64,000 bases of DNA from Sympetrum striolatum (lineage: Eukaryota; Arthropoda; Insecta; Odonata; Libellulidae), in NCBI GenBank assembly GCA_947579665.1, contig OX388344.1, positions 13,076,346 through 13,140,345 on the forward strand, written 5' to 3'. This document shows positions 19,133-30,673 of the stretch, piece by piece. Each line of letters opens with the position of its first letter. Positions within the stretch are counted from its first letter, which is position 1. The notes beneath the pieces were generated by a model. It ran no database searches and was not told where the DNA came from. It saw only the letters and a program-made list of their open reading frames with translations. A program made the position numbers and the translations under genes.

Positions 19133-20279
19133 CTATTATATATAGATGCTTCTCCGGATTCACTCATGATATACCCAGATACCCAGATACCCAGATAGGA
19201 TACTAATTCACAGGCTAAACTACTGGCGTCATTGACTCGAAATTTTTACCACGTATTGGCCATAACGTGAAACCCCCAGGAAAAAAGCGACTTTGATCCT
19301 CGGTATCATGGGTTCGATTCCAGAAGGCCCCAAAGTCGCGATTTTCCCCATAAGATTACATGGCGGGGATTTTCGAAATTTTATTTGAGGCACTTCCCGG
19401 AAAAGGAGAGAGTTGAAACTCGAGGGATCGCTAGATGCCCCCCATATCAAAAGAAAACCATAAAGATATCTAGGAATATTATCCTAGGTTCGATGCTAGG
19501 ACGGGGCAAAAGTCGGCCGTTTAAAATGCATTGCGGCGATTTTTAAGTTCTTTTTTGAACCCTTTTCCGATGGCATAGAAACTTGAAATTCGGCATGGCG
19601 TTAGATATCATAATTATATTTCATAATCAAATTTTAAATATTCCCTTATGGTCCTTGGTTCGATCCCAGAGGGCCATTTACATTCCTCAATGCATTTCTT
19701 ATGGAGATTACGGAAACACATTTTAGGTGCTTCCCGATATTATATCTACTTGAAACTTTGCATAAGATAAGATCAAGTCATTACTAATCAAACTGTGAAT
19801 TCACAGCTACCAATGTTTCCTGGTTTTACCACCAGGCGTCTCTACAATCAGTAAATGATCCGATTTTTAAGAATTTTTTGGAACCATTTCCCAATTATAT
19901 AGAAACTTGAAATTCGGCATATAGATAGATATCATAAATAACTTTCAGAAACATTTTTTAGATTTCCAAGATCGTCCTTGGTTCGAATCCAGAGAGCCAT
20001 TTACATTCGTGAAAATTAGAACGTCTTTTGAGGCAGTTGTAGCCCATATTTCTGCTTGAATTTTCACACATCGTTAGAGATGGTGATGTTCTATTGTGCT
20101 GCATAGTAAGTTCACAGTAAAGACCCGGGTTCTATGCCAGACGATGGAATTTAGGCAAATTTTAAGAAAAATTTCAATCTTTTTTTTTCTTTTGATGGCC
20201 GTCCGGATATGATGCCGACATGAAAATAGTGTTGCTGATCTGCTTGCAGTATGCAAGCAACATTTTACTCGTACTATAT
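19133..20279 (+). repeat. B-box repeat unit 9, nested in piggyBac
   Basis: A whole unit inside the piggyBac borders, flanked by near-identical A(T/C)TATATATAG at ~19,133-19,143 and ~20,269-20,279. Boxes lie near 19,313, 19,488, 19,657, 19,829 (degenerate), 19,980 and 20,128. Its clean ends show that the ~1.1-kb unit moves as one piece into TA-rich sites. Confidence 0.8.
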
Positions 20280-20310
20280 ATAGCTTTCCTTGACACCCAT
20301 CGGCAAGGAA

Positions 20311-20380
20311 ATCGCGTAGTAGTGGGAAGGCCTGACGTGCCCATATGGGAACGCAGCAATAAACAACGTTATAACAACAA
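20311..20380. repeat. piggyBac inner subterminal repeat
   Basis: AGTAGTGGGAAGG and CTGACGTGCCCATATGGGAACG: the reverse complement of the block at 13,855-13,915. Confidence 0.65.
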
Positions 20381-20687
20381 CAAATAACCTCAAACTCTGC
20401 TCTATTTAATTTCTTTCGATGATTAGAACATCATACTAAAGGTATATAAGCAAAAGACTACTTTAAAATAAAAACAGTAAAACTTATAAAAATTAGTTGC
20501 CAGAAGGATCCATCTCAAAATTTCGCTGTTTTTCGAAAAAACACAAGAAATATTTCCCTTGACTTAAATGCACCAAAACTCAAATGAAAGTAAGCTTTGG
20601 ACTCTCTTAGCTCACAAAATATCGTTTACTGACCATTTTATGACACTCAAGATATTGTTTAGCTACCTAGAGAACCCAGCTGCAGTC

Positions 20688-20705
20688 CGTTCCCATATGG
20701 GAACG
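20688..20705. repeat. 18-bp perfect palindrome at piggyBac right end
   Basis: CGTTCCCATATGGGAACG, 16 bp from the right end. Degenerate forms occur at the left end and at 20,340. A candidate transposase- or host-protein-binding site. Confidence 0.7.
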
Positions 20706-20720
20706 TCAGTCCTTTAAGGG

Positions 20721-20838
20721 TTAAGAATATTTTCAATCCTTTTCTTTTTTCTTTTGAGGACCGTCCCGATATGATGCCGATATGAAATTAGTATTGCCGA
20801 TCTGCTTCAGTATGCAAGTAACATTTTACTCGTATATT
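20721..20838 (+). repeat. B-box repeat unit 8, 3' part
   Basis: The remainder of module 6 (TTAAGAATATTTTCAATCC onward) and the terminal hairpin region, continuing exactly where 13,733 left off. It is the last B-box sequence before unrelated DNA. Confidence 0.85.
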
Positions 20839-21887
20839 CTATTTTTAACTTAACTGAAAGTTTTAACAAAATTATCTTGAACGTTTTACAAAATAGCATT
20901 TGAGAATTCATCAATTGATGGCAAGTGAAGAATCCACAAAACAAGTAACAGATGCTAGGAAATGTACATTAAGAGAAGTAAGTATATGAAGAAATGATTA
21001 GATCAGTGAATATTTACTCTTATAATAGGAAAATGAGATACATGTTTAATTTGCCAAAATGAAATCCCAGAGAATATTTCAATTCTGTTTCAAAGAGATG
21101 CATTTGAAAAGGTTGGCAGAAAAAAAGATTGAAGGTTATGGGATCACTCTGATAATGTTTAATGTCCTCCTGAAATAGAAAAAAAATAACAGGATTGAAT
21201 CATCCAAGACAGAGATAAAAGAATTTAGAATTCATTTCCAAATGATAAATACTATATTCCTTCACTCTGCTAGATAGGAAGCTTAATCCAACAAAGCAGT
21301 AGATAGAAATTTAACAACAAGATTGCATTAGGATCATAATTCCACATAATATGTAGCCTCTTTAATAGAAACTTGCATATTTGCTTATAAATATGCAAAT
21401 TATATGAAAGAAGGTGACAACAATACAAACAGTATGAATAGGACTAGCATATGACCAAAAGTTTTTTAAAATATACATTTTCATCATAAGAACATATTAA
21501 TCATGACTTCTATGGCATTTTCAGTTATCAAAAATTAATTGAATAATATTAAAAATAATTATATCTTTCTATATTAATTCTATCTAATTTTAAGAGAAAT
21601 TATCAAAAATTGTGATGCCTCAATTATATTTAATTTAACTTATTCATTCTTACATAACCAAGGAAATTCATTTCATACATTTTATATATAGCTACATCAA
21701 AGTAAACATATAGGTACCTAGAGTAATGAACATAAAACATTTTAATATGTCATCATTTGACATAAAAATGATGAAATATTTGGGATTTTAAAAATATAAT
21801 TTTGTATATTATTGATTTCTCAGTGTTTTCATAGCATTAGTGAGTATTTAAGTACTGATAAGGATATCATTTGATAATATATGTCTG
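20839..21887. other. AT-rich DNA, no gene seen
   Basis: Strongly AT-rich with only short reading frames and no recognised motif or repeat. Confidence 0.5.
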
Positions 21888-21895
21888 TAACCAGT

Positions 21896-23379
21896 CATCA
21901 TCTTCTGGTGTTCTGCCTGTCGGCAGGTCCCTCACACCACAACCGTCTCCACTTAATCCTTTCTTGGGCCTCCTGCTTGGTCTTCTTGTATCCTCCTCTC
22001 TTCACTTCATCTATTAATTTCAGCTTTCATCTTCCTCTTCTCTTTTCTCTTTCCACTGTTCCTTCAATGGCTGTAGTTAGAATCCCCTTCCCTCTTACAA
22101 CATGTCCAATACAGCTTCCTTTTCTTTTCCGTATTGTGCGGAGTGATGTTCTTTCCTCCCCAACTCTTCTAAGCACTTCATCATTACTTATTCTATCCAC
22201 CCATCTTATTCTCTCCATCTTCCTCCACACCCACATTTCAAAAGCATCAATCCTATCCTTCTCTTTTCTTCCCAAGGTCCATGTTTTGCATCCATATAAC
22301 ATAACGCTCCATACATAACATTTCACCAATCTCTTCCTCAGTTCTAGATTAATACTACTGCAGAGCACATTTCTCTTCTTATAAAAGGCTTCCTTTGCCA
22401 TAGCTATTCTTGTCTTGATCTCGGTAATGCTCTTCTAATCCTCTGTCAGCATGCTCCCCAGATATCTATACCTTTTAACCTGCTCTATTCTCCTTCCCTC
22501 ATTTGTTACGACATTGACAACTTATCCGTCATTCACTCTCATAACTTTTGTTTTACTGGCGTTTATTCTCATCCCATATATTTCCATTTCTTTTTCTAAA
22601 CATCTTATCGTTCCTTGGAGTGCCTGGTTGTTATCGGCCATATCATCAGCAAATCTGATGTACTTTATTTCTCTTCCTCCGATACTTATCCATTTTTCCT
22701 CATCCAGGGTGCTGACAATCATGTCCTCAATATAGAGGTTAAATAATTTTGGTGAAAGACAACAACCCTGTCTAAGCCCTCGACCCAATTCTATCCACTC
22801 TGTCAATTTACCATTAACTCTCACTGCCACATTCTGGGTTCTATACAATTCCCTGATAAGCCTCCTGTCCTTCCAATCTACTCTCTTAATTTTAAGAATT
22901 TCCATTAACTTATCCCACTTGACCCTGTCGAAAGCTTTCTCCAAATCAATGAAACACAAGCTTACTCCTTTTCCTCTTTCCCGGTATCTTTCTCCAACTA
23001 TTCGCAATAGACCAATAGCTTCTCTAGTGCCCCTTCCTCTTCTAAAGCCTAATTGTTCCTCTCCTATATTATTTTCCATTACTCCTAGGAGTCTTTGATT
23101 CAAAACCCTCAGTAGTATTTTTGGAGCATGGGCTATGATACTTACTGTTCTGTGTTCCTTGCACTTTTTGGTGCCTGATTTTTTTGGAATTGGCACCATC
23201 ATTGTCTTGACAAAGTCATCCGGCCATATTCCAGTATCATAGATCTTATTGCACAATTCTACTACTTCTTTTACACCCTCACCCTCTAAACACCTTAAGA
23301 ATTCTATTGGCAGTTCGTCTATTCCTGTCGCCTTTCCATTTTTCATGTTCTTCATTGCTTGTATTATCTCCAATCTCAT
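21896..23379 (-). mobile_element. 5'-truncated RTE-like LINE copy
   Basis: About 1.5 kb on the minus strand, flanked by the 8-bp duplication TAACCAGT (21,888-21,895 and 23,380-23,387). It carries the reverse transcriptase and C-terminal region only. The 3' end has the hairpin CCTG-TCGG-CAGG (21,916-21,927) and a GATGATG tail. Its protein is clearly related to, but well diverged from, the intact element at 4.9-8.2 kb. Confidence 0.88.
21947..23379 (-). pseudogene. RTE-like reverse transcriptase fragment
   Basis: The piece at 23,379-22,522 (~285 residues) starts in the reverse transcriptase: GIDELPIEFLRCL, EEQLGFRRGRGTREAI, FIDLEKAFDRVKWDKL, GLRQGCCLSP and FADDM. The thumb/C-terminal part follows in another frame (22,401-22,027: RKRLVKCYVWSVMLYG, DEVLRRVGEERTSL), then a further frame (DEVKRGGYKK...). 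The endonuclease is missing because of 5' truncation. At least two frameshifts separate the pieces, so it is not functional. Sequence around FADD shows local loss (FADDMADNN). Confidence 0.85.
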
Positions 23380-23387
23380 TAACCAGT

Positions 23388-23934
23388 GTCCTCACCCAAT
23401 TAATGATTGTCTAATTACTGTGTTTCCTTTGAGCAAACTTATGTACAGTGAGTCCTTAAGTTACACGGATTCAAGTTAAATGATTCCACAGATACAAGGT
23501 TTGTCAGATACAGGGCATAACTTTATAAATACTTGAAAAAACTGAAACACTGCACAGGTCATGCATGAACAGACGCTCCAGGACTTACAACTGTCCAAAG
23601 ATAAGACCAAAATATATGAAAAGTGTAATTTCAAAATAAAATAAAACTTAAACAAAATTTTCACTTGGAATGGCTCTTATTATTACAAAGTTTTGAGCAT
23701 TTATGTAATACTTTGTGAGGGATGCAGTAATTTTATAGGTTTACATCTCATGATTCATTTCTTATTCTCAAGCCTGAGCAATTTTGTTCAGTTTCCATTT
23801 GATCGTTGTTTCACTAGTTTGTTTTAGTTCAGCCCTAGCTCTATCACCGCGGAAACCTAAAAACCATTTATCTTTACTGTTTGGCACATTCTGATATTTA
23901 AAAAATAGTAAATAGACATATATTTATAACTGTT
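23388..23934. other. AT-rich DNA, no gene seen
   Basis: No coding signal, repeat or motif recognised. Confidence 0.5.
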
Positions 23935-23942
23935 CCATAACC

Positions 23943-24092
23943 AAGGGGTTCCCAAACTTTTTCAGTTCAAGACGCACAGGTTTTCACAGCGCCCTGTCAC
24001 AATAATTGTATTTTAATGTGGTGCTTCACTGTACTCCAGGGCGTCATTGAGTGTGCCCAAGGGTGCCATGGCACACAGTTTGGGTAACCCTG
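23943..24092. mobile_element. 150-bp hAT MITE
   Basis: Flanked by a perfect 8-bp duplication CCATAACC (23,935-23,942 and 24,093-24,100). Ends are AAGGGGTTCCCAAACTTTTT on the left and, as reverse complement, CAGGGTTACCCAAACTGTG on the right. The CAGGGGTTCCCAAACT type of end is well known in hAT elements. The centre is short and non-coding. Confidence 0.85.
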
Positions 24093-24100
24093 CCATAACC

Positions 24101-24954
24101 TTTTTTGAAAATAAATTTATTTGCACACCATCTGTGTTGGAATAATTTGGATGATTACATATTCTTAAAATTTACATTTTTTCTAATTGCAATGAATCTT
24201 TTTTCTAATGGCAATTTCTTCCCTGCATAGAACTATGTATTGGGTATCCTCAGCAGATTCTTCCAACACCGTTGATCCTTGAGTATTTAAAAATCAGCAG
24301 AGCTGAATAAAAAAAAACTTAACAAGATATTTTCGACTTTATTTGAATAAATCAAGTAGATTAGATAAGCCTTAGGTAAGCATCCAAAGCTTTTTGTTCA
24401 TGAATCAGAAAAGCTAGTCTGAGGAAGCCTGTATTGCGTGCTGTTTTGGTTATAATTGTACCATATAAATGTTTGATGAACACTCATATTTTCCAGGCTC
24501 TTATTTGCTTCATATTTTATTCACCACAACACGTTTTTGTTCTTTTTCAATGAGAAATATTTGTAATATAAATAACGATTACTACTGATACACAAACATA
24601 GACTTCAACAACATTCAACAATTTTATACTCAGTGGGATATAGGGGCAAGTTATCTTTGATAGAAGGTAGTGGAATGAATAATAATTTAGTGTTTGTTTC
24701 CGTGTTCATAATCAACCATTTCATTTCCTAACTTTTCAAAAAAATATTTCCAGCAGTAAATGGTTCCTATTCTTATTATTTTGAATGTCTTGAATTCAGC
24801 TGTAAATTTTTAAGTTAAGGCTTTAATATATATTGATATAATCATTAATGAATACCAGTATGAGGTGTTACAATACAAAATTAAAATATAACAACAAAGG
24901 TCAGTTCTTCTTACGCATAACACTGGAAATCTACCTTCACAGTGGGTGAGTTAT
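24101..24954. other. AT-rich DNA, no gene seen
   Basis: No recognisable features; several short AT tracts. Confidence 0.5.
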
Positions 24955-24962
24955 GCTATACC

Positions 24963-27441
24963 CAGTGGCGCAGCGAGGGGGGATTTTAGGGGTTCGAACC
25001 CCCCCAAGAGTAATGTCCTATGACTAGTTCTGTTCTTTTTTTCTGCTGAAGAGAACAAAACCCCAATCATCACCCAAGTCTTAACACTTCTAGTCATTCA
25101 TGTGTTTGCTTGATAAATTCAGCAAAAGCTCCGCATGCCGGTAAATATGGCTCTGATTTCAGCTAAGGTGACATTTTTTGTAGCAGAGCAGGCCTAGAGC
25201 TAACATCAATATCAATGGGAGGCTATGATACAGGTGTTTTGCACACAATGTTCTACACAAGCACTTCTTAAGCCTATCCTTTAGTTAGATGACTCAGACC
25301 ATAAGATAAGATTCCCAAGAGTAAAAATTGAAAGTGCTGATTTGTTTACTCCTCGCAAAAATACAAGGTTGAACATTCGAGAAGTAATTCTAAACTTGCA
25401 CCCTGAAAACAGATTAAGATTATGTTTCAGAGACAAACAGATTGATAAAACGCTCAATTAGATCTTCTGCCTGTGGCTGATTTAAGGGTGTGAATGCAAA
25501 GCTAGACTCCTGAATAGTGCTTTTGAGAAATTCCCTGTGAACAGTTTGAAGGAGAGTTTAGTTTGTACTTCATAAGGTACAGGTGGACATCCGAAAATTA
25601 TTTTCACAATCCGCTAATAGCTGGAGGCCTGTATCGGAAAAACTTAGGTTAATGGATAAGTGATTTTTTGTGAAATGACCATTATTATATGCATAAATTA
25701 GGATTGTCTTATTTTAGGGCTGTTATCGGAGGGAACATCACAAGATTAGTTTAGCGACAATTCAAAAGGTACTTTCTGGTTTCTTTATTAAGCATTCTGG
25801 ACAATTAAAAGTCTGCACAGTATACTCTTCATTACTCAGGATGATAGAAAATATACTGACTTTTTTATGATTACCTATTAATTTGATGTATATTTGCAAC
25901 AATTATTCGATAACCAACTTTTCATAGAAATTTAAAAAGTATTGGAGCAATACAAGATACCAGTAACAATTAATTTGCAATGATATTACTAATAATATAC
26001 CATTTTGGAAGCAAATCAGTCGGCCGAAAGGTATTGTGCGCGTAAGTTACGCACAGATCTATCAGAACTGTGACTTGATTTCTTTAGCTTCCTTTTCGAT
26101 GTAGCTAATTTTTTATAGCTCTGGTGATAGAATAGATATATAGATAGATTGTAGCTCTGGTAATAGAATCCCATGAATCTCATGACTTATCTTGTCAACC
26201 ACGTGGTCATGCAATGCCAATTGAAAATTTCAATTGATGGAAAATTTGTTTTCTTTGAACACTCAATGAGTTAGATTGGGTTTGCATCAGCTCTCTACTG
26301 GTCAAACTACCTATCTATTACTCAGTCTAAATAACTCTTCATTTTTTCACCTTGGTATGTAACTTTAATCCTGCAAATTCAATTATAATATCAACTATAA
26401 GCAAGAGTCTACTGTATTTTTTTAAAGCAGCCAATTTTTATATGTTCAGCATGTGACGTATTTAGTTAAACACTTAGCTAATACATAAATAATGAAGTCA
26501 GGCTTAATTGTAAGCCTACCAGAAAATTTCATCCAATATAAATGATTTTTTGTTTCTTAGAAGAGGTGGTAATTTTAAAAACAACAGATGAGGTCACTCC
26601 TAAGAAAGTTCCGAGTGAATGATTCGTGTAATGCAGCTAGCCAGTCTCACTTGAGTCGGTCATCTGGCTTGGCTATTTGATTATTCATTTGATAATAGAT
26701 AAAAATCTGAATTCTCAAACAATCCTCAGAAGCATATTGAAGGACTCGAGCACATATTATTATTCCTGCAATAATGGAAAAAGAACAAAGAAAATGATTT
26801 GTTTTCATTAGATTTATTCTTTATCTTAATGTCCTAGTTTGATTACACAACTAAAATGGAGATACTGAGCAATCCATGGAAACTTTTTCTGTGATATTGT
26901 GATTTTCTTATTTAAAAATTTTCATTCTTGGTTTTGAAATAAAAATCATAGTTTTTGAGAACTCTTAAACATTATTTTTGAACTTAGGTATTTACTGAAT
27001 TGAAAGATTCTCTTTTTGATAAAATATCTTAATTATCAAATCTAATTAACTTTAGATTCCTGTAGCAAAATTCTGGCACAGCAGATATAAACTTTGTGCA
27101 ATAAGTTGTATGTATACTTCATATCATTATTTTTATACATTGATGGTGTTTTATGGGCAGGTGAAATTGCAATTAAATTCCAAATTCTGCTGATGATATA
27201 GTCTAATAACGAAGCTATTCAAATAAGTGTGGGGGATCTAATGATTGGATATTATGTTTTATATAGCTTGCCAAATAATCGTTACTGATTTTTTCCTCCT
27301 CACGCTTTGCCACCTCTTGGAAGAAAGAACTCAAATATTTGGGAAGTTTATATCTACAACACTCAAAATCTTCAGCATAGAAAAAAATGAGTTTTTATTA
27401 GCCTTGGACCCCCCCATTGCTAATTGCTGGCTGCACCACTG
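24963..27441. mobile_element. Non-autonomous or decayed hAT-like element
   Basis: Ends CAGTGGCGCAGCGAGG (left) and, as reverse complement, CAGTGGTGCAGCCAGC (right) are of the widespread CAGTGGCGTAGCCAGG hAT type. They are flanked by 8-bp duplications differing at one base (GCTATACC 24,955-24,962; GCTGTACC 27,442-27,449). No transposase is recognisable in the 2.5-kb AT-rich interior. A ~280-bp segment (25,191-25,470) is shared, inverted, with the Transib element at 47.6-47.8 kb. Confidence 0.7.
25191..25470 (-). repeat. ~280-bp segment shared with 47,566-47,843
   Basis: Its reverse complement aligns with 47,566-47,843 through blocks such as GAGCGTTTTA-CAATCTGTTT, AATCAGCACTTTC, AATCTTATCTTATGGT and GAGTCATCTAACTAAAGGAT. 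No frame is open through both copies. It could be a leader region of a Transib-type element or an independent short repeat. Confidence 0.75.
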
Positions 27442-27449
27442 GCTGTACC

Positions 27450-28849
27450 TTATATCATAAACCAGACTTAGAAGTTGATTGTAATGTGTTGGTAAGTTGG
27501 GGAGTATCTGTACCATATAGCTGCTCAATAGATGGCACTACGTTTGCAGAATATGGACAGAAATTTCAAATGTAGTTTTTTTAAAGGTTTCATATTACTG
27601 AGACAATGCTTAAAACTACATAAAATCTGTGCACAGAAAAATTTAATTAAAACTAGTGTAGTAAATAAATATCTTTAAGCCCTCGCTATGGCTACAAAAT
27701 GAATGCAATTACATAATAAAATAAGGTGTAAATTATACATTTCAACATAATTAGATTACAATTCATTTAATATTGATCATATGAATGAAAAAGAACATTT
27801 ATTTAGACAGTTCACTTATAAGAATTGCTATACAGTAAGAATATTTGTCCTCAAATAAATCCTTAACGATCTAGCATAGTAGCACAGAAGATGCTGAGCA
27901 TGTGCACAGGAAGTTTTAGCAAAAATATTTTCCAATCAGAGTCTGAGCATATGCTGAAAATTATTTCTGATTATTTTAGAACTCATAAATTTTTGAGTGA
28001 CAATTGTTACAGACATTTATAATGTAATGTGCTAATCTCATAAGCTCTCACACAAATATGTTTAATTATACACCTAATCACAAAATATCATAATAGCTGA
28101 TGGAATTGATGATAAAGCTCTATTAGTAGATGTAGTAAACACAAGAACTTTCGTTTTAATTGTTCTTTGTTTTTGTGAGAGGCTTAAAATTACATGAAAA
28201 CTTTCTAGTAATTGCATTAAGTTTAATAACTATGTTTAAACTCTCTCTTTGTCTGACAAATGTAACTGTGGTGACAAGAATGAGTAGAACTAACAAGAGG
28301 CACACTATTATTACATGTCCTCATTCCTCCATTAATTTTTTGCAGCCTGAGCTTGTTAACAAATTGGTTTCTGCTTTTAAGGAATTTGTTACTCTTTTTT
28401 CAGTGCTGAGAGCTCATTTTTTCGTTAGTAAATAACTCATTTCATTTTCAACATATATTAACTCAATTACTTAACTAGGGTCTTGAAATTTTAGAATAAT
28501 GTTCTTAGAATGGAATATATTTTAGACACACACACAAAAGTTAACTTCATTAATCACTTAACTTTATACATAATTAGACTAAATGAACAATATCTCACAA
28601 CATTAAAATAACTTACCTTCTACAGAGGAAAAATAATCACTCCAACACGAGCACCACTAAAAAGCTCAAGTACCGGAATAGCTGCAATAGCATGGGCACA
28701 CAAATGTCTTCGTGAAACGAGTACTATATGAAATTGATAACATGAGGATTGAAATATGAATAATGAAATTTATGAAATATGAGGGGCAATTGTACTGAAA
28801 AGAATAGTTGAAAATAATGAGCTAATAAACAAGCGCTGCAAAAGAGCAG
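27450..28849. other. AT-rich DNA, no firm gene
   Basis: Mostly low-complexity AT-rich sequence. On the minus strand an AAG|GTAAGT splice-donor match sits near 28,616, preceded by ~100 bp of balanced composition. This could be a non-coding first exon paired with the GC-rich island just upstream. Nothing else is supported. Confidence 0.35.
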
Positions 28850-29110
28850 AGGACTTCAAGGCTTGAACGGAACGGACTTCACCGTGAGGACGACAACAGG
28901 AAAATTCAACATGGACGTTACTGCTGAGACGCTGAGAAGTTATACCCAGAATCCCATTCGCAGTTCTCGGAAACTCCCATGTAATATGGGAAAACAAGTT
29001 TCAGGGGAAGGGGATGAGGAGGGGGCGTGGCCAGGAATTTGCATAGATCGCTACTTTGGCGCTGTCATCGCAATTTACATTGAATGGCAGCAACTACTAA
29101 ATATACAGGA
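28850..29110. promoter_or_regulatory. GC-richer island, possible host promoter
   Basis: A ~260-bp island of clearly higher GC content in AT-rich surroundings. It contains GGGGGCGTGG (29,021-29,030), a KLF/Sp/EGR-type GC box, and 7 bp later ATTTGCAT (29,037-29,044), an exact octamer (POU-factor) site. Several CpGs are present. With the splice donor at 28,616 on the minus strand, a leftward host promoter is conceivable, but no start site or coding exon could be confirmed. Confidence 0.3.
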
Positions 29111-30504
29111 ACTTATTACACTACCCTGTAAAACGGAAAAAAGCTGGAGTGGAATATCAGGAAAGGTTGTAGAAGGAAAGAAATGCTATAAATATCAGTA
29201 AATTTAGTTTATTTTCATAATAAGCATATTCAGTAATCATTAAATTCACAAGATAAAAGAATATGTAAAACAAGAAAGTCAGCTCCGAGTCTTCATCATA
29301 CCTTCTAAACAATCACAAAATTTGAATGACATTGTAAAAATTAAATGTTTATTTATTAAAGAAATTGCACAAGGGGAATCTTTGGAGAAATGATTGGCAC
29401 AAATAACTTCCCTGGACTTTTACAACTAATGACAAACAAAGTAAAACTTTCATTCATGGCTACTGATTCGTGGTCTTATCCATGGTTTTCTGTTCAGCAC
29501 TTTTGAGTTCACTTTTTTAATGAAGATCACTGTGTTGGTAGTAGCATCTGGCCCAGTTTAAGTTAGGATACATCAACCTCTGCCTTGCAGAAACTATCCT
29601 TTCCAGGGCTGGATTATTACTAGAGGATATCCAAACCACGCACCTGAAAATTAGAAAGAAGCGATAATAAGATATAAATAACACAGTGATAATGAAAGTA
29701 AATGTAAATATATTGCAACAGAAGAGCATCTATAGCTAAAATCTAGAAGAAAATTGGAGATATATTATACCATATGTTCCAACATTAGTACAGTTAATAT
29801 GAAACTGCCCTCTCCTGCTAATCAATTAGGAAATTTCTTACCTCTGGAGTATTTTCACAAAACCTTTTCTCATTAGTACTAAACTAAGGGTATCCAATGG
29901 ATCTGTAATGAAGTGGGTTTATACTTCCTTCTTTATCCTACGTAGAATGTGATTCGTAAGTCTGCGAAGCACTAGGGCTCAGCTTAACTTAGCCATCTTA
30001 CATTATGTTGCCCCCTCTCTACCTCAGGAAGGTGAATAATCAGGATTTTCCTATCTTCAAGACTACTTACACTACTACTATGTTACTACAATTTGGCAGC
30101 AAAGTTATCATACTGTGTCACCATGAATTTGTCAAATTAGAATAACTGTTTTGTTCAAAAGTTACAGAACATCATTGTTTCCATGGGCTCATAACTTCTG
30201 TGCAACATTTATTTAACAGTACATTAATATTCCCACATACCCTAAATTTGTCATCAAACTCATATTCTCACCCATGTTCAATAAAACATTTTTTCAAAGC
30301 TTAACTTCCCAAAAAAAAATCAAACCGAGATAAAAAGCTGCCTGCATAAGTTATGCAAGATACAACTTCTGGAGGAAAATATACTAATTATTTTCTTCAT
30401 TCAATAAGAAGTACAAGTTTCACAGTTGGGGTCTTCTTCTGTATCATCCTGCATCTGGCTCTCCCTCACCAGCAAAAGTGACATCTACTTATACAAGAAC
30501 ATAA
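29111..30504. other. AT-rich DNA; one weak exon candidate
   Basis: On the minus strand, an acceptor-like TTTTCAG near 29,640 is followed by an open stretch to 29,517 (WISSSNNPALERIVSARQ ... stop). It has exon-like composition but is unrecognised and unsupported by any neighbour. The rest shows nothing. Confidence 0.25.
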
Positions 30505-30509
30505 CATAC

Positions 30510-30623
30510 TGTTTAGTGAGTGGCAACAATTGTTGTAAAGTTAGTAAATAAACAGTCTAGCGTGATTTGCCAAGATGGTTCTATGAGTATGTTCTTGATG
30601 TCTTCTTTCACAACCACCAAACA
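30510..30623 (+). repeat. 5' LTR
   Basis: 114 bp, TGTTTAGTGAGTGGC... to ...CACCAAACA. It contains AATAAA and is unusually short for a Ty3/gypsy LTR. Confidence 0.9.
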
Positions 30624-30640
30624 TGGTGGCAGCCGGTTTT
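30624..30640 (+). other. Primer-binding site region
   Basis: TGGTGGCAGCCGG starts at the first base after the LTR, where the tRNA primer site is expected. The primer tRNA was not identified. Confidence 0.55.
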
Positions 30641-30673
30641 TAAAGTATACAAGTCTTACATAAGAATTCTTAA

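Larger units (their letters stand above)
13734..20720 (-). mobile_element. Degenerate piggyBac element with nested insertions
   Basis: A ~7-kb composite bounded by TTAA on both sides (13,730-13,733 and 20,721-20,724). Ends begin CCCTCCAAGGATGAG on the left and, as reverse complement, CCCTTAAAGGACTGA on the right. Deleting it and one TTAA restores an uninterrupted module 6 of the B-box repeat, which proves the boundaries. Subterminal CCCATATGGG palindromes occur at both ends. Inside are broken transposase fragments, a whole PIF/Harbinger element (14,995-18,233) and a B-box repeat unit (19,133-20,279). Confidence 0.85.

Noticed and set aside
26100..26160. Short GATA/AGATAGAT tract and duplicated TAGCTCTGGT inside the hAT-like element
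   Set aside because: A simple small tandem repeat; no further structure.
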